NCBI GenBank assembly: GCA_963721365.1
Contig: CAVRJE010000027.1
Coordinates: forward strand, 1-64,000
Direction: 5' to 3'
DNA: 64,000 bases
DNA from: CAIQPS01 sp963721365
GTDB taxonomy: Bacteria > Actinomycetota > Thermoleophilia > RBG-16-64-13
Position 1 is the first letter of the stretch; every line of letters begins with the position of its first letter. The notes under the pieces were generated by a model. That model saw only the letters and a program-made list of their open reading frames with translations, did not search any database and was not told the origin of the DNA. Positions 10,033 through 19,576 of the stretch are shown piece after piece. Position numbers and translations under genes: made by a program.

Positions 10033-12089
10033 CCCAGTCCCAGGTTGTTGCGGCCCGTCGCTCGCGGGCCGGCGCGCTGTGGAAGCGTGCGCTGATCGGC
10101 GTCGGCCGGCTGATAGTCATCGTCATCGTCCAGGCTGTGGTGCTGTGGGCGGTGGCCAAGATCTTGCCGGGGGTCACCCTGACCGGATATGGGCCCGCTA
10201 CGGCTGTCTCTATTGCCATGCTCGTCGCCATGTTCGTGGTGTGGCCTCTCTTCATCCGCTTCTTCTTCAAGCTGGTCATCTGGACGGCGGGCCTCGTCAC
10301 CGTTATCGTCAACGGCTTCATCGTCCAGGTAGTCGGCTGGATCTCTCCGAACCTGGTGGTGGAGAACTTCGGCTGGGCCATTCTCTACGCGTTCATATCG
10401 ACCATCGTCCTGACCGCTCTCCTGGGGTTCATCTCCTTTGAAGATGCGGGGGTCTTCAGAAGGATCGTTCTGCGCCGGCAGAGACGCTTGGTGGACGAGA
10501 GCAGCGTCGGCAGACCGGGCGTGATCTTTCTGGAGATCGACGGTCTCTCTCACGACGCCCTCAAGCGGGCGATGGCCGCCGGCAAAGCGCGGACCATGCG
10601 CAAGTGGGTGGAATCGGGTTCGCACGTGCTGGTTCCCTGGGAGACCGACCTCTCCTCGCAGACCAGCGCCTCTCAGGCGGGCATCCTTCATGGCAACAAC
10701 CGCGATATCCCTGCCTTCCGGTGGTTCGACAAGGAGCTGGGCCGGGTCGTCGTCTCGAGCAATCTCAAGGTGCTTGGGCCGTTCGAGCAGTCTCACTCCG
10801 ACGGCAACGGTCTTCTGGCCCACGGCGGGACCGCCAGGGCGAGCCTGCTGTCGGGTGACGCCGACGAGGTCATGCTCGTCGCCAGCCGGGTGAGGGAGGA
10901 AAAGGGCGAGACCTACCGGTCGTTCTTCGCTTCGCCGCTCAACTTCACCCACACCGTGATGCTGTTCTTCTGGGAGATGATCCTGGAGACCGGGGCCAAG
11001 TGGTCGCAACGGATCCGCAAGCAGGAGCCCCGGATCGACCGGCACTTCAAGTACACCGTCATCCGAGCCGGCATGACGGTCGCGCTGCGCGATCTCAGCC
11101 TGAGCGGAGTGGTGGGGGACATGGTGCGCGGCGCGCCCTACTGCTACGTCACGCTTGCGGGCTACGACGAGGTGGCCCACCATTCCGGTCTCGACCGGCA
11201 CGACACGCTCACGGTGCTGCGAAAGATCGACGTCCGCATGCGCAACCTCCAGAACTTGGCGAAGATAGCCCCGCGCGACTACCGCTTCGTGGTCCTGTCC
11301 GACCACGGTCAGACCATGGGAGCCACCTTCCTTCAGCGCTACGGCTACGATCTGGAGGAATTGGTCCGCACGTCCGTCTCGCCCGGCACCAGCGTCGGCG
11401 GTCCCAGCACCTACGCGGAGAGCGGCGACGGGGCAGGGGTGGCCAAGGGACAGAGCGACTGGGAACACGTGTCCACGGTCGACGTGGCTGCCCAAGAATC
11501 GGGCATGGCCAACGGCCGTATCGGCAGGAGGCTCCGCGCACGCCTTCACGCCGGAGACGCGCCTCCCACGTCGATGACCGACCTCGTCGTGATGGCCTCG
11601 GGGAACCTGGGGATCGTGTCCTTCACCGGGCCGAAGCACCGGGTCACCCTCGAGGAGATCGAGCGCGATCAGCCGGACCTCATCGACAAGCTGGTGAGTC
11701 ATCCGGGAGTGGGGTTCGTCATGGTGGCGACATCGGCGAACGGGGGCGACACCGTGGTCATCGGCAAGAACGGCCGGCACTACATCGGCGACGACCGTGT
11801 TGACGGAGAAGACCCGCTGCTGCCCTACGGTCCTAACGCCGCCCGCCACATCCGGAGAACCACCTCCTTTGGCAACTGTCCCGATCTGCTGGTCATGAGC
11901 ACCTACTGGGTGGACACCAACGAGAACGCGGCCTTCGAAGAGCTGGTCGGCAACCACGGGGGGCTCGGGGGGGAACAGACGCATCCATTCCTGCTTTACC
12001 CAGCCGAATGGGAGCTGTCCGACAAAGAATTGGTGGGGGCTGAGTCGGTCTATCGGAACCTCAAACACTGGACGACGCTAACGGCCTGA
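10029..12089 (+). CDS. Holin-like membrane domain fused to alkaline-phosphatase-superfamily phosphodiesterase
   Basis: 686 residues. The N-terminal about 140 residues form four helices of the phage-holin-4 family 2 type (VVLWAVAKILPGVTLTG is characteristic). The rest is a type I phosphodiesterase/nucleotide pyrophosphatase domain with the alkaline-phosphatase-superfamily metal site: VIFLEIDGLSHDAL (first Asp), SSQTSASQAG (nucleophile region), GYDEVAHHSG and VVLSDHGQTMG (metal His/Asp). The catalytic domain is inferred to be cytoplasmic or at the membrane surface, depending on topology. The substrate is unknown; candidates are phospholipid head groups or nucleotide sugars. The fusion recurs in Actinomycetota annotations as phage holin family protein, but nothing phage-like lies nearby. 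Confidence 0.8.
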   Translation: MTQSQVVAARRSRAGALWKRALIGVGRLIVIVIVQAVVLWAVAKILPGVTLTGYGPATAVSIAMLVAMFVVWPLFIRFFFKLVIWTAGLVTVIVNGFIVQVVGWISPNLVVENFGWAILYAFISTIVLTALLGFISFEDAGVFRRIVLRRQRRLVDESSVGRPGVIFLEIDGLSHDALKRAMAAGKARTMRKWVESGSHVLVPWETDLSSQTSASQAGILHGNNRDIPAFRWFDKELGRVVVSSNLKVLGPFEQSHSDGNGLLAHGGTARASLLSGDADEVMLVASRVREEKGETYRSFFASPLNFTHTVMLFFWEMILETGAKWSQRIRKQEPRIDRHFKYTVIRAGMTVALRDLSLSGVVGDMVRGAPYCYVTLAGYDEVAHHSGLDRHDTLTVLRKIDVRMRNLQNLAKIAPRDYRFVVLSDHGQTMGATFLQRYGYDLEELVRTSVSPGTSVGGPSTYAESGDGAGVAKGQSDWEHVSTVDVAAQESGMANGRIGRRLRARLHAGDAPPTSMTDLVVMASGNLGIVSFTGPKHRVTLEEIERDQPDLIDKLVSHPGVGFVMVATSANGGDTVVIGKNGRHYIGDDRVDGEDPLLPYGPNAARHIRRTTSFGNCPDLLVMSTYWVDTNENAAFEELVGNHGGLGGEQTHPFLLYPAEWELSDKELVGAESVYRNLKHWTTLTA

Positions 12090-12122
12090 CTCGTGGCCCG
12101 CGGCGAACGAACGGAGGGTGGG

Positions 12123-12818
12123 ATGGCTTCAGACGCGCCGAGTCGCTTCCTGGCGGAGGAGCGATTGGTGGTAAGGAGTCCGCGCTCCGCCGCCATCGCG
12201 GGACTGCTGTTCGCCATATTGTTCTCCGTGAGCGTGATCATTCTCAGACTCTCGGTGGCCGATGTGAGCCGAGACAACGGCGGTCTGTGGCTCGCGGAGA
12301 GGGCCGGGTGGGTCACCTTCGCTATCGGCCTCATGCCCTTCGCCGGAATCTTCTTCCTCTGGTTCATCGGCGTCGTGCGCGCCCGCCTGGGCCGCCTCGA
12401 AGACCAGTTCTTCTCCGCCGTGTTCCTGGGGAGTGGGCTGATCTTCCTGGCTATGGTATTCGTGGCCGCGGGGATCGCCGGCGCCATCGTCACGGGCTAC
12501 GCTCGGGACCCGAGCGGTTTTCCGGGCAGCAGCACCTACTACTTGGCCCGCGACCTCATCCTCCAGATCTTCAGTATCTATGCGTTGCGCATGGCCTCGG
12601 TGTTCCTCCTTTCCCAGGCCACCCTGTGGTTGCGGACGAAGGTGATGCCACGGTGGATGGCTCTACTCACCTACCCGGTCGCCCTGGTCCTGATGTTCGT
12701 CTTCACCCGTTCGTTTTGGGTGGTCCTCGTGTTCCCCGCCTGGGTCTTCTTGGTGAGCATCTACATCCTCATCGTCAGCTTCCGTCGGCAGCCGGAGATC
12801 GGAGAAGCCGTCTCATGA
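12123..12818 (+). CDS. Four-to-six-helix membrane protein, unknown
   Basis: 231 residues with about five hydrophobic helices and conserved-looking basic loops (WFIGVVRARLGRLEDQFFSA). The start at 12123 is preferred over 12093 because ggaggg lies 8 nt upstream. No catalytic motif was recognised. The stop overlaps the ATG of the SulP gene (ATGA), so the two are translationally coupled; it may be an accessory of that transporter. Confidence 0.7.
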   Translation: MASDAPSRFLAEERLVVRSPRSAAIAGLLFAILFSVSVIILRLSVADVSRDNGGLWLAERAGWVTFAIGLMPFAGIFFLWFIGVVRARLGRLEDQFFSAVFLGSGLIFLAMVFVAAGIAGAIVTGYARDPSGFPGSSTYYLARDLILQIFSIYALRMASVFLLSQATLWLRTKVMPRWMALLTYPVALVLMFVFTRSFWVVLVFPAWVFLVSIYILIVSFRRQPEIGEAVS

Positions 12819-14518
12819 AAATGTCCGGCATCTTCAAGCGGCTCAAGTACGATCGCAAGAACGCCCGCCCGGATCTGATGGCGGGGGTCGTTCTTGGGGT
12901 AGAGAGCGTGCCCGACGCGCTCGCTTCAGGGGTACTTGCGGGGGTCAACCCGCTTTACGCTCTCTACGCGGTCATGATGGCCACCCCGGTGGGGGCCATC
13001 TTCTCCGGTTCGGTGTATCTGAGCGTGCAGACCACGAGTGCCATGGCTTTGGTCGTCGCCAGCGTCGCGGCGGTCACCAGCGGCGGCTCCCCCGGCACGC
13101 TCTTCGCGCTCTCGCTCATGACCGGGGTGATCATGCTTGTGGCCGGCTTCCTGAAGGCGGGCCGGCTTTTGCGCTGGGTGCCCAACTCGGAGATGGTGGG
13201 CTTCATGACCGGGGTGGCCTTTCTGATCATCCTGGGTCAGTTGGGCGACCTCACCGGTTACTCAAGCGAATACGGCAACAAGGTCGCCAAAGCCGTGGAT
13301 CTCCTGTTCAACCTCGGCAAGGTCGATCTCCCTACTGTCGCGGTGGGGGTCGGCACGATCATCCTCATTGTCGTACTGCAGAAGACCCGCCTGCGCGGAT
13401 TCGGCCTGGTGGTAGCGATCATCGTAGCCTCCATCCTGCCGTCGCTCTTCAGCTGGGATTCGGTGGCCAGGGTCTCGGACATAGCCGAGATCACGGGTGG
13501 GCTGCCCAGGCCGGCCCTGCCGGATTTCTCGCAGTTCTTCCAACTCATCGTGCCGGCGCTCTCCCTGACGGTCATCGGGCTTATCCAGGGGGCGGGGGTG
13601 AGCCAGGCATTCGTGAACCCTGATGGGCGCTATCCCAATCCCTCGCGCGACTTCATCGGGGAGGGAGCGGCCAACGTGGCGGCCGGCCTCTTCCAGGGCA
13701 TGCCGGTCGGCGGTTCGGCCTCGGCGACCTCCCTCATCGTCAGCAGTGGGGGCCGGACGCGGCTCGCGAACATCTCTGCCGGTGTGGTGATCGCCATCGT
13801 CACGCTCCTCTTCTCCGGAGCGGTGGGCAAGCTCGCCCTCCCTGCCCTTGCCGGCCTGCTGATAGTCATCGGCTTTGGGATCATCAAGCCCGCCAACATC
13901 CGTGGCGTGTGGCACACGGGCAACATCCAGCGGATCATCATGGTGATCACCTTTGCCCTGGTCCTGACGATTCCGCTGCAGTACGCGGTTCTGGTAGGCG
14001 TGGCCCTCTCCATCCTCTTGTTCACCGTACGCCAATCCCACCGGATCGCAGTGGTGGAGTGGAAGCTCAAAGAGGGCCGGCTTCCGATAGAGCAGGCTGC
14101 ACCGGCGACGGTCCTGCCGGAAAGCGTCACGGTGCTGGTCCCCTACGGGAGCCTCTTCTACGCCGCGGCTCCGGCCTTTGAAGAGAAGCTGCCCAAGACC
14201 GACCCGCAGACAAGCCACGCGGTCGTGATCATCAATCTTCATGGGCGCACAGACCTGGGCAGCACACTTATGCGCACCATCGACCGGTATGCCGAGGACC
14301 TCAAGAATCACGAAAGCCGCCTGATGCTCGCGGAGGTGGACCCCTCGGTGAGGGAGCAGTTGGCGCGGGCAGGCATCGTCGATTCGATCTCACGCAGAAG
14401 CATATTCCTCCAGACGGAGGAGGTCGCGGGGTCGCTCTACGAAGCGTACGCCGTCGCCGAGGAATGGGTGTCCCAGCAGGGGTCCACGGTCGGCGAACCC
14501 GCGCCTGAAGGCCCGTAG
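12815..14518 (+). CDS. SulP family anion transporter with STAS domain
   Basis: 567 residues and intact. The SulP core has about 12 helices with a signature at DLMAGVVLGVESVPDALASGVLAG. The C-terminal STAS domain spans residues about 440-550 (VVIINLHGRTDLGSTLMRTI). The residue usually phosphorylated in anti-sigma antagonists is not obvious. It imports or exchanges sulfate, bicarbonate or another small anion across the inner membrane. In contrast to the broken copy at 146-1805, this one is full length. The start ATG overlaps the upstream stop; the next gene begins 6 bp after the end. Confidence 0.88.
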   Translation: MKMSGIFKRLKYDRKNARPDLMAGVVLGVESVPDALASGVLAGVNPLYALYAVMMATPVGAIFSGSVYLSVQTTSAMALVVASVAAVTSGGSPGTLFALSLMTGVIMLVAGFLKAGRLLRWVPNSEMVGFMTGVAFLIILGQLGDLTGYSSEYGNKVAKAVDLLFNLGKVDLPTVAVGVGTIILIVVLQKTRLRGFGLVVAIIVASILPSLFSWDSVARVSDIAEITGGLPRPALPDFSQFFQLIVPALSLTVIGLIQGAGVSQAFVNPDGRYPNPSRDFIGEGAANVAAGLFQGMPVGGSASATSLIVSSGGRTRLANISAGVVIAIVTLLFSGAVGKLALPALAGLLIVIGFGIIKPANIRGVWHTGNIQRIIMVITFALVLTIPLQYAVLVGVALSILLFTVRQSHRIAVVEWKLKEGRLPIEQAAPATVLPESVTVLVPYGSLFYAAAPAFEEKLPKTDPQTSHAVVIINLHGRTDLGSTLMRTIDRYAEDLKNHESRLMLAEVDPSVREQLARAGIVDSISRRSIFLQTEEVAGSLYEAYAVAEEWVSQQGSTVGEPAPEGP

Positions 14519-14524
14519 CTCCAG

Positions 14525-15577
14525 GTGGGGTTCGAAGGGCGGGGCGCAAAGTGGAAGAACCGGCTCCGAAGAGTCGCTATTGTCAGGCCGCTGTGGGCAC
14601 TATATCGGAGCTACAAGCTCAGGAACGGCCCCCTTCTCAGCGCCGGCATCGCGTATTACTTGCTGTTCTCCTTGGCCCCGCTGACGTTTCTCACCCTCCG
14701 GATAGTTGGCCACTTCATCGATCCGGCCACGCCCGAAGAACTGCAGAGGGCTCTCGAGACGTACGTGGGACCCTGGCTCGCAGACCTGTTCACCGGCATC
14801 ATCAGTCAGTCCGGGGCGTCCGGATGGGGTACAGCCACCACGATAATCGGGAGCGCCATGCTCCTGTGGGGAGCGACCCGGCTTATCGTGAGGCTGCAGG
14901 TCTCTTTCAACATCATGTGGGACGTCCGGGTCAGGCCAAGAGGGTTCTCGTATCGCAAGCTCTTGTCACGGCTCCTGTTGTTCAGCCTGCTACTCATTCC
15001 CAGCGCCGTCCTTCTCCTCTCCATAGTTCTACAATCGGGGATCCCCCTGCTGCACGGCGTACTCGGGCAGGCAATCTCCGCCGTGATCTCGCAGTGGGTC
15101 GTGGCCTTCCTGGCCAGCTGGGGAATGCTGACGCTCATCTTTTCCATTCTCCCCGACATTCGTGTGTCGGTGAGAGATTGCTGGCAGGGGGCTTTGCTGA
15201 CGGCCATTCTTTGTGCGATAGGGACGCGCGGGTTCAACGCATTCTTAGCCTGGTCGGATCCTCCGAAGTATGTGGGCTTGGTAGGGATGGTGTTGGCGCT
15301 CATAATCTGGGCCGATTTCATGGCGATCATCGTTCTGCTGGGTGTCCGGCTGAACAAGGTGCTTCTTGAGCTCAGCGGGAAGAACGTGGAGGCCTACGAG
15401 TACGCGGTGGTCCTGGAAGATCCTACGGGGCTGGGGGTCGACGAACTGAACTCCGAGGAGTGGGCGAGACTCTACTCCGGGGCGTCCGGAGTCGTGCAGA
15501 AGGGGCTGGCCAAGACGGCGCGCAAGGCAGACTCCGACGTGACGTCCGAGCCGCCCCAAGACAGCACAGAGGGCTGA
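14525..15577 (+). CDS. YihY/virulence factor BrkB family membrane protein
   Basis: 350 residues with the YihY/UPF0761 layout: a basic N-terminus, the family block LLSAGIAYYLLFSLAPLTF at residues about 38-57, six helices with the GWGTATTIIGSAMLLWGATR region, and a hydrophilic C-terminal tail of about 65 residues. The family was once called ribonuclease BN by mistake; its members are membrane proteins of unsettled function. The GTG start lies 6 bp after the SulP stop. It ends the long plus-strand membrane-protein run. Confidence 0.85.
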   Translation: MGFEGRGAKWKNRLRRVAIVRPLWALYRSYKLRNGPLLSAGIAYYLLFSLAPLTFLTLRIVGHFIDPATPEELQRALETYVGPWLADLFTGIISQSGASGWGTATTIIGSAMLLWGATRLIVRLQVSFNIMWDVRVRPRGFSYRKLLSRLLLFSLLLIPSAVLLLSIVLQSGIPLLHGVLGQAISAVISQWVVAFLASWGMLTLIFSILPDIRVSVRDCWQGALLTAILCAIGTRGFNAFLAWSDPPKYVGLVGMVLALIIWADFMAIIVLLGVRLNKVLLELSGKNVEAYEYAVVLEDPTGLGVDELNSEEWARLYSGASGVVQKGLAKTARKADSDVTSEPPQDSTEG

Positions 15578-15612
15578 GGTGGGGCCCGCTCGCCGGACCC
15601 GGGACCCCGCCT
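15577..15612. terminator. GC-rich hairpin between convergent genes
   Basis: A 12-position stem (left arm aggtggggcccg, right arm about gggaccccgcct) with G-T wobbles begins at the yihY stop codon, 16 bp before the end of the convergent antiporter gene. There is no clear T-run, so confidence is moderate. Confidence 0.45.
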
Positions 15613-15627
15613 GACCTCGCCCCGGCC

Positions 15628-16913
15628 TCACTTCTCGCGGTGTGAGGTCGGTGACGCGATGCCCTGTCGCGTCACCGACAGTTCGGTCGGCTCGAGCTCC
15701 GGACTCCCGGGCGCAAAAACAGCCGCTTTCGAGCCGTACCACGCGGCGACCGGCCCGGCCGAGATACCGTGCAGGACAACGCTCAGAAGGATCGTCCAGC
15801 CGGCGGTGGCGGCGAAGCAGTGAGGTCTCGATGCCGGCCTCGCTGAGCGACTGGAGGGCGAGGATCAGAAACGCGACGCTGGCCAAGCCGCGGGGACCGA
15901 ACCAGCCGACGAACAACACGGTCGACCAGTGCATCTTCTTGCCGAGAAGCGCTAGGGCCACCGCCAGCATCCGTACGACGGTCAGGCTCAAGAGCGCGTA
16001 GACGATCGGCTGCCACCCAAGTCCGTCGGAAAGCAGGAGCGGCGCGACCGCTGCTCCGAAGATGAACCAGACGACAAAGGTGAGCAGGACGCCCGTCTTC
16101 TCCGTGTATCGGACCGCCTCGGTCGCCGTCTGATGGTTCACGGCCCCGAAGGTGATACCGCCGACAAAGGCGGCGATGAACCCGTTACCCTCTAGGGCGA
16201 GGGCGCCGCCGTAGGCCAGCAGCGCGAACGCGAGGGCGGCGAATTGGCGTGAGGCCGCCGTGGACCACTCGCGACCAACGGACAGGCGCATGAGGTAGCC
16301 GCCGATAGCTCCGACGGCGATCCCGATGCCCACCCCGATGGCCATCTCCTCGATGGCCGTGACGAATGGGACTTCCAGTGTGATCGGCCTCGGCGATCAC
16401 GATGCCGATGAAGAGCACCACGATCGGAGTCGCTATGCCGTCGTTGAGCCCGCTCTCCACGTTGATCCCGCGGCGGACCCTATCGGGTACCCGCGGATTC
16501 CTGAACATTGCCAGCCCCAGGGAGAGGTCGGTGGGGGCGAGGATGGAGGCAAGCAGGGCGCAGGTGGCGAGGCCGAGCGTGGGCAGGAGAAGCCAGGCCG
16601 AAAGCGCGCCAAAAACGACCGCGAGCGGAAGACCGACAAAGAGAAGCAGCAGGAGGAGCGAAGCGTCCCGCCGCAGGGCGCGAAGATTGACGCTCGAGGC
16701 ATCCGAGAAGAGCAACAGGGCCAATGTCAGTCCGGTGACCACGCGCACGATCTCCGAGCCGGTGGTCGGGTCGACCAGGGATAGGCCTTTCGTGCCGAAC
16801 AGGAAACCGATCACCACGAACGTGATGGGTCCGGTCACCAAGAGATGCTCGACCCTCGCCGCCACCAGAGCGTACAGGGCTATGAGACCGGCAAGGACGA
16901 GATATCCGGTCAT
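15628..16913 (-). CDS. CPA1-type Na+/H+ (cation:proton) antiporter, frameshifted
   Basis: About 428 residues spread over three frames. The first (from 16913, MTGYLVLAGLIALYALV) carries the helices up to the CPA1 motif VESGLNDGIATPIVVLF, with the Asn-Asp pair expected for cation and proton binding. The second continues with FGAVNHQTATEAVRYTEKTG and WFGPRGLASVAFLILAL. The third gives the last helix and a tail ending SPTSHREK. The joins lie near 16380 and 15800. The family exchanges Na+ or K+ for H+ across the inner membrane. The start has ggtgagg upstream. Confidence 0.75.
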
Positions 16914-17056
16914 GGTGACGCCTCACCTGGTGTGGTCATTCCGTGCCTCCATCAAGACCTTATACCACGTTGGCCGGCCTCGCCATTCCCGACCGTGCCT
17001 GCGGCCGTCGCCGCGTTCGAGCGGTCTACCCAGACGCCCCGACGCCTTCCGGCCTG

Positions 17057-19421
17057 CTACTGCCGGGCCATGGCGATCTTCAGCTCAGCCTCTGTATCCG
17101 GGATCAGCTCACCGGACACATCTACCGTCACCCGCTTGATTGTCCCGGTGAAGCGGAACGCGCCCTGGTACTCCTCGGGCGCCGCCGGCTCGCGGCCGTC
17201 ATAGCCACACGTGAGACCCTGAGTCCCGAACATGGCCAGAACGGAATGGGGCATGTCGATGCTGGCGACCAGCTTGCGATCGACATAGAGCTGGCCCCGG
17301 GCCGGCACCCCATACCCTTGGGCGGGGTCGGGCTTGCCGATGGGCTCGAACTCGTAGCGGAACTCGACATCACCCTCTGGAACCACGGCCTCGGACTTGA
17401 GCCAGAACTTGTCACGGCCCAGCCAGTTGTACAGGAAGTAGAGCCTCCGCTCCTTGACGAAGAAGGTGTACCCGCCGGTGCGACCGCCCAGAGCCAGCAG
17501 GACGCCTTCCGCGCCACCCTTCGGAATCACGACCTCTGCCGTGATGCTCCAGGGCCGGTTGTACAGCTTAGGCGCCGCGGTGAAGGGTATCGAGGATCCG
17601 CCGGGGTACAAGACGAACCTATTCCTGGGCTTGGCGATCGCCGGGCGTTCCACGTTCAGGCGCTCGAAGGCGCTTCCGTCGACCGGCAGTACCTGGTACT
17701 TGCCCGCCTCGGCCCACCACCGGCCGACCATCTCGATCAACTTCTCGGGGTGCTCGGCGGCCAGGTTGTGGGTTTCGGAGTAATCCTCGGAGACGTGATA
17801 GAGCTCCCAGTCGTGCGCCTCGATATCTGCGAGCACGTCGTTGCTGATGGTGTCGCCGAACTTGCGGCCCTTCTGGGCGGCCTCCGTGAAGCTCGGTCCT
17901 GGCCAGGGGCAGACCGCTCGCCAGCCGTCGTGATCGATGGCGCGGTGACCGATCATCTCGAAGTACTGGGTGTGGTGATTGGTGGGCACCGCCGCGTCGC
18001 TGAAGGTATGGGCGAAGCTCACCCCGTCTACGGGCGCCTGGGCGACACCACGGATGTTCTGCGGGGCCTCGGTGCCCAGAGCTTCCAACACCGTCGGTAC
18101 GAAATCGATGATGTGCCCGTACTGCGACCGGATCTCCCCGCGGGCCTGGATGCCTTTAGGCCATGAGACGATGCACGGGTCGGTGGTGCCGCCCCGGTAC
18201 GTCTCGCGCTTCCAACGGCGGAACGGCGTGTTGCCGGCGTTGGTCCAGGCCCAGGGATAGTGGTTGCAGCTCTCCACGCCGCCCAGCTTGTCGATCATCG
18301 CGAGGTTGTCTTCCAGCGATTCCTTGGCGTTGTTGAAGAAGAACATCTCGTTGAGCGACCCCACCGGCCCACCCTCGGAGCTGGCACCGTTGTCGGAGAC
18401 GACCATGATCAGCGTGTTGTCAAGCTCGCCGATCTCTTTCAAGAAGTCGAGGACGCGACCGAAGTGGTGATCGGTGAAGCTCACGAACCCGGCGTAGACC
18501 TCCATGAATCGCGCGTAGAGTCTCTTCGCGTCGTCCGGCAGCGTGTCCCAGGCGGGCACGTCGGGGTCGTGGGCGGAGAGTTCGGTGCCTGGAGGGATGA
18601 TGCCCATCTCGAGTTGGCGCTGGTGGACGATCTCGCGGTACTTGTCCCAGCCCATGTCGAACTTGCCCTTGTACTTGTCCGCCCACTCCTTGGGCGCGTG
18701 ATGCGGCGCGTGGCCGGCCCCGGTGGCGTAGTACAGGAAGAAGGGTTTTTCCGGAGCGGCCACGTGCGCGTCCTGGATGAACTCAATGGCCTTGTCGGCC
18801 AGGTCGACGCTCAAGTGATAGCCCTCTTCGGGCGACGCCGGCTGCCCGACCTCATGATTGTCATAGGTCAATTCCGGATACCATTGGTTGGTCTCGCCGC
18901 CTATGAAACCGTAGAAGCGCTCGAAGCCCCGGCCGAGGGGCCAGCGGTCGTAGGGTCCGGCTGCCGTCGTGTGCTCGGGGGGCGTCAGGTGCCATTTGCC
19001 CACGCAGAAGGTGTTGTAGCCCTGAGGCAGCAGCATCTCGCTGAGCATGGCCCTGTCGAAGGGCAGGATGCCGTTGTAGCCGGGATAGCCGGTGGAGAAC
19101 TCGGTGATCATGGCCAGGCCCAGCGAGTGGTGGTTGCGCCCCGTGAGGATGCAGCCCCGCGACGGCGAGCACAGCGCGGTGGTGTGCATGTTTGTGTAAC
19201 GCAGGCCGTTGGCGGCCAGGCCGATCTATCACCGGCGTCTCCACCAGCCCGCCGAAACCTGACAACTGCCCGTAGCCGACGTCGTCCAGCACGAAGAAGA
19301 GTACGTTGGGCGCCCCTTCCGGGGGGCGCGGCGGTTCCGGCCAGGCCGGCGAGGACTCTTCGGTGGTACGCCCGATTACCCCGGTGAACGGGGTGCCATC
19401 CGGATAGGTCTTGATTGCCAT
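17057..19421 (-). CDS. Arylsulfatase (type I, formylglycine-dependent), one frameshift
   Basis: About 788 residues. The first 60 (MAIKTYPDG, then VLFFVLDDVGYGQLSGFGG with the two metal Asp residues) are in one frame; a one-base excess near 19225 moves to the second frame (LAANGLRYTNMHTTAL). The sulfatase signature CSPSRGCILTGR follows, in which the first Cys would be converted to formylglycine. KWHLTP, FFLYYATGAGHAPHH and VVSDNGASSEGG supply further active-site residues. The last 200 residues form a beta-rich C-terminal domain. There is no signal peptide, so it is probably cytoplasmic. It cleaves sulfate esters of unknown nature. The maturase lies directly upstream on the same strand, and ggagagg precedes the start. 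Confidence 0.88.
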
Positions 19422-19576
19422 GAGCCTCTCCCTCTCGCTTTTCGCGCTGCCTGCGGCGACCGACTCGATGTTGTGAACGTTACCCACTCCGCTGAGCCGC
19501 AAATCCTCATATCACTATAGGAGACAACCGGTTTCGCGCAAAGCATCACAATGGGCTACTAGGTGCAACTGAGTGC

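Noticed and set aside
10029..10450. Prophage remnant suggested by the holin-like domain
   Set aside because: No integrase, structural gene, attachment site or composition change is visible; the domain is fused to an enzyme.
9963..12068. Long open frame (about 700 codons) on the minus strand
   Set aside because: It lies opposite the phosphodiesterase fusion gene, has no recognisable motif and an Arg/His/Asp-rich composition typical of the complement of high-GC coding DNA.
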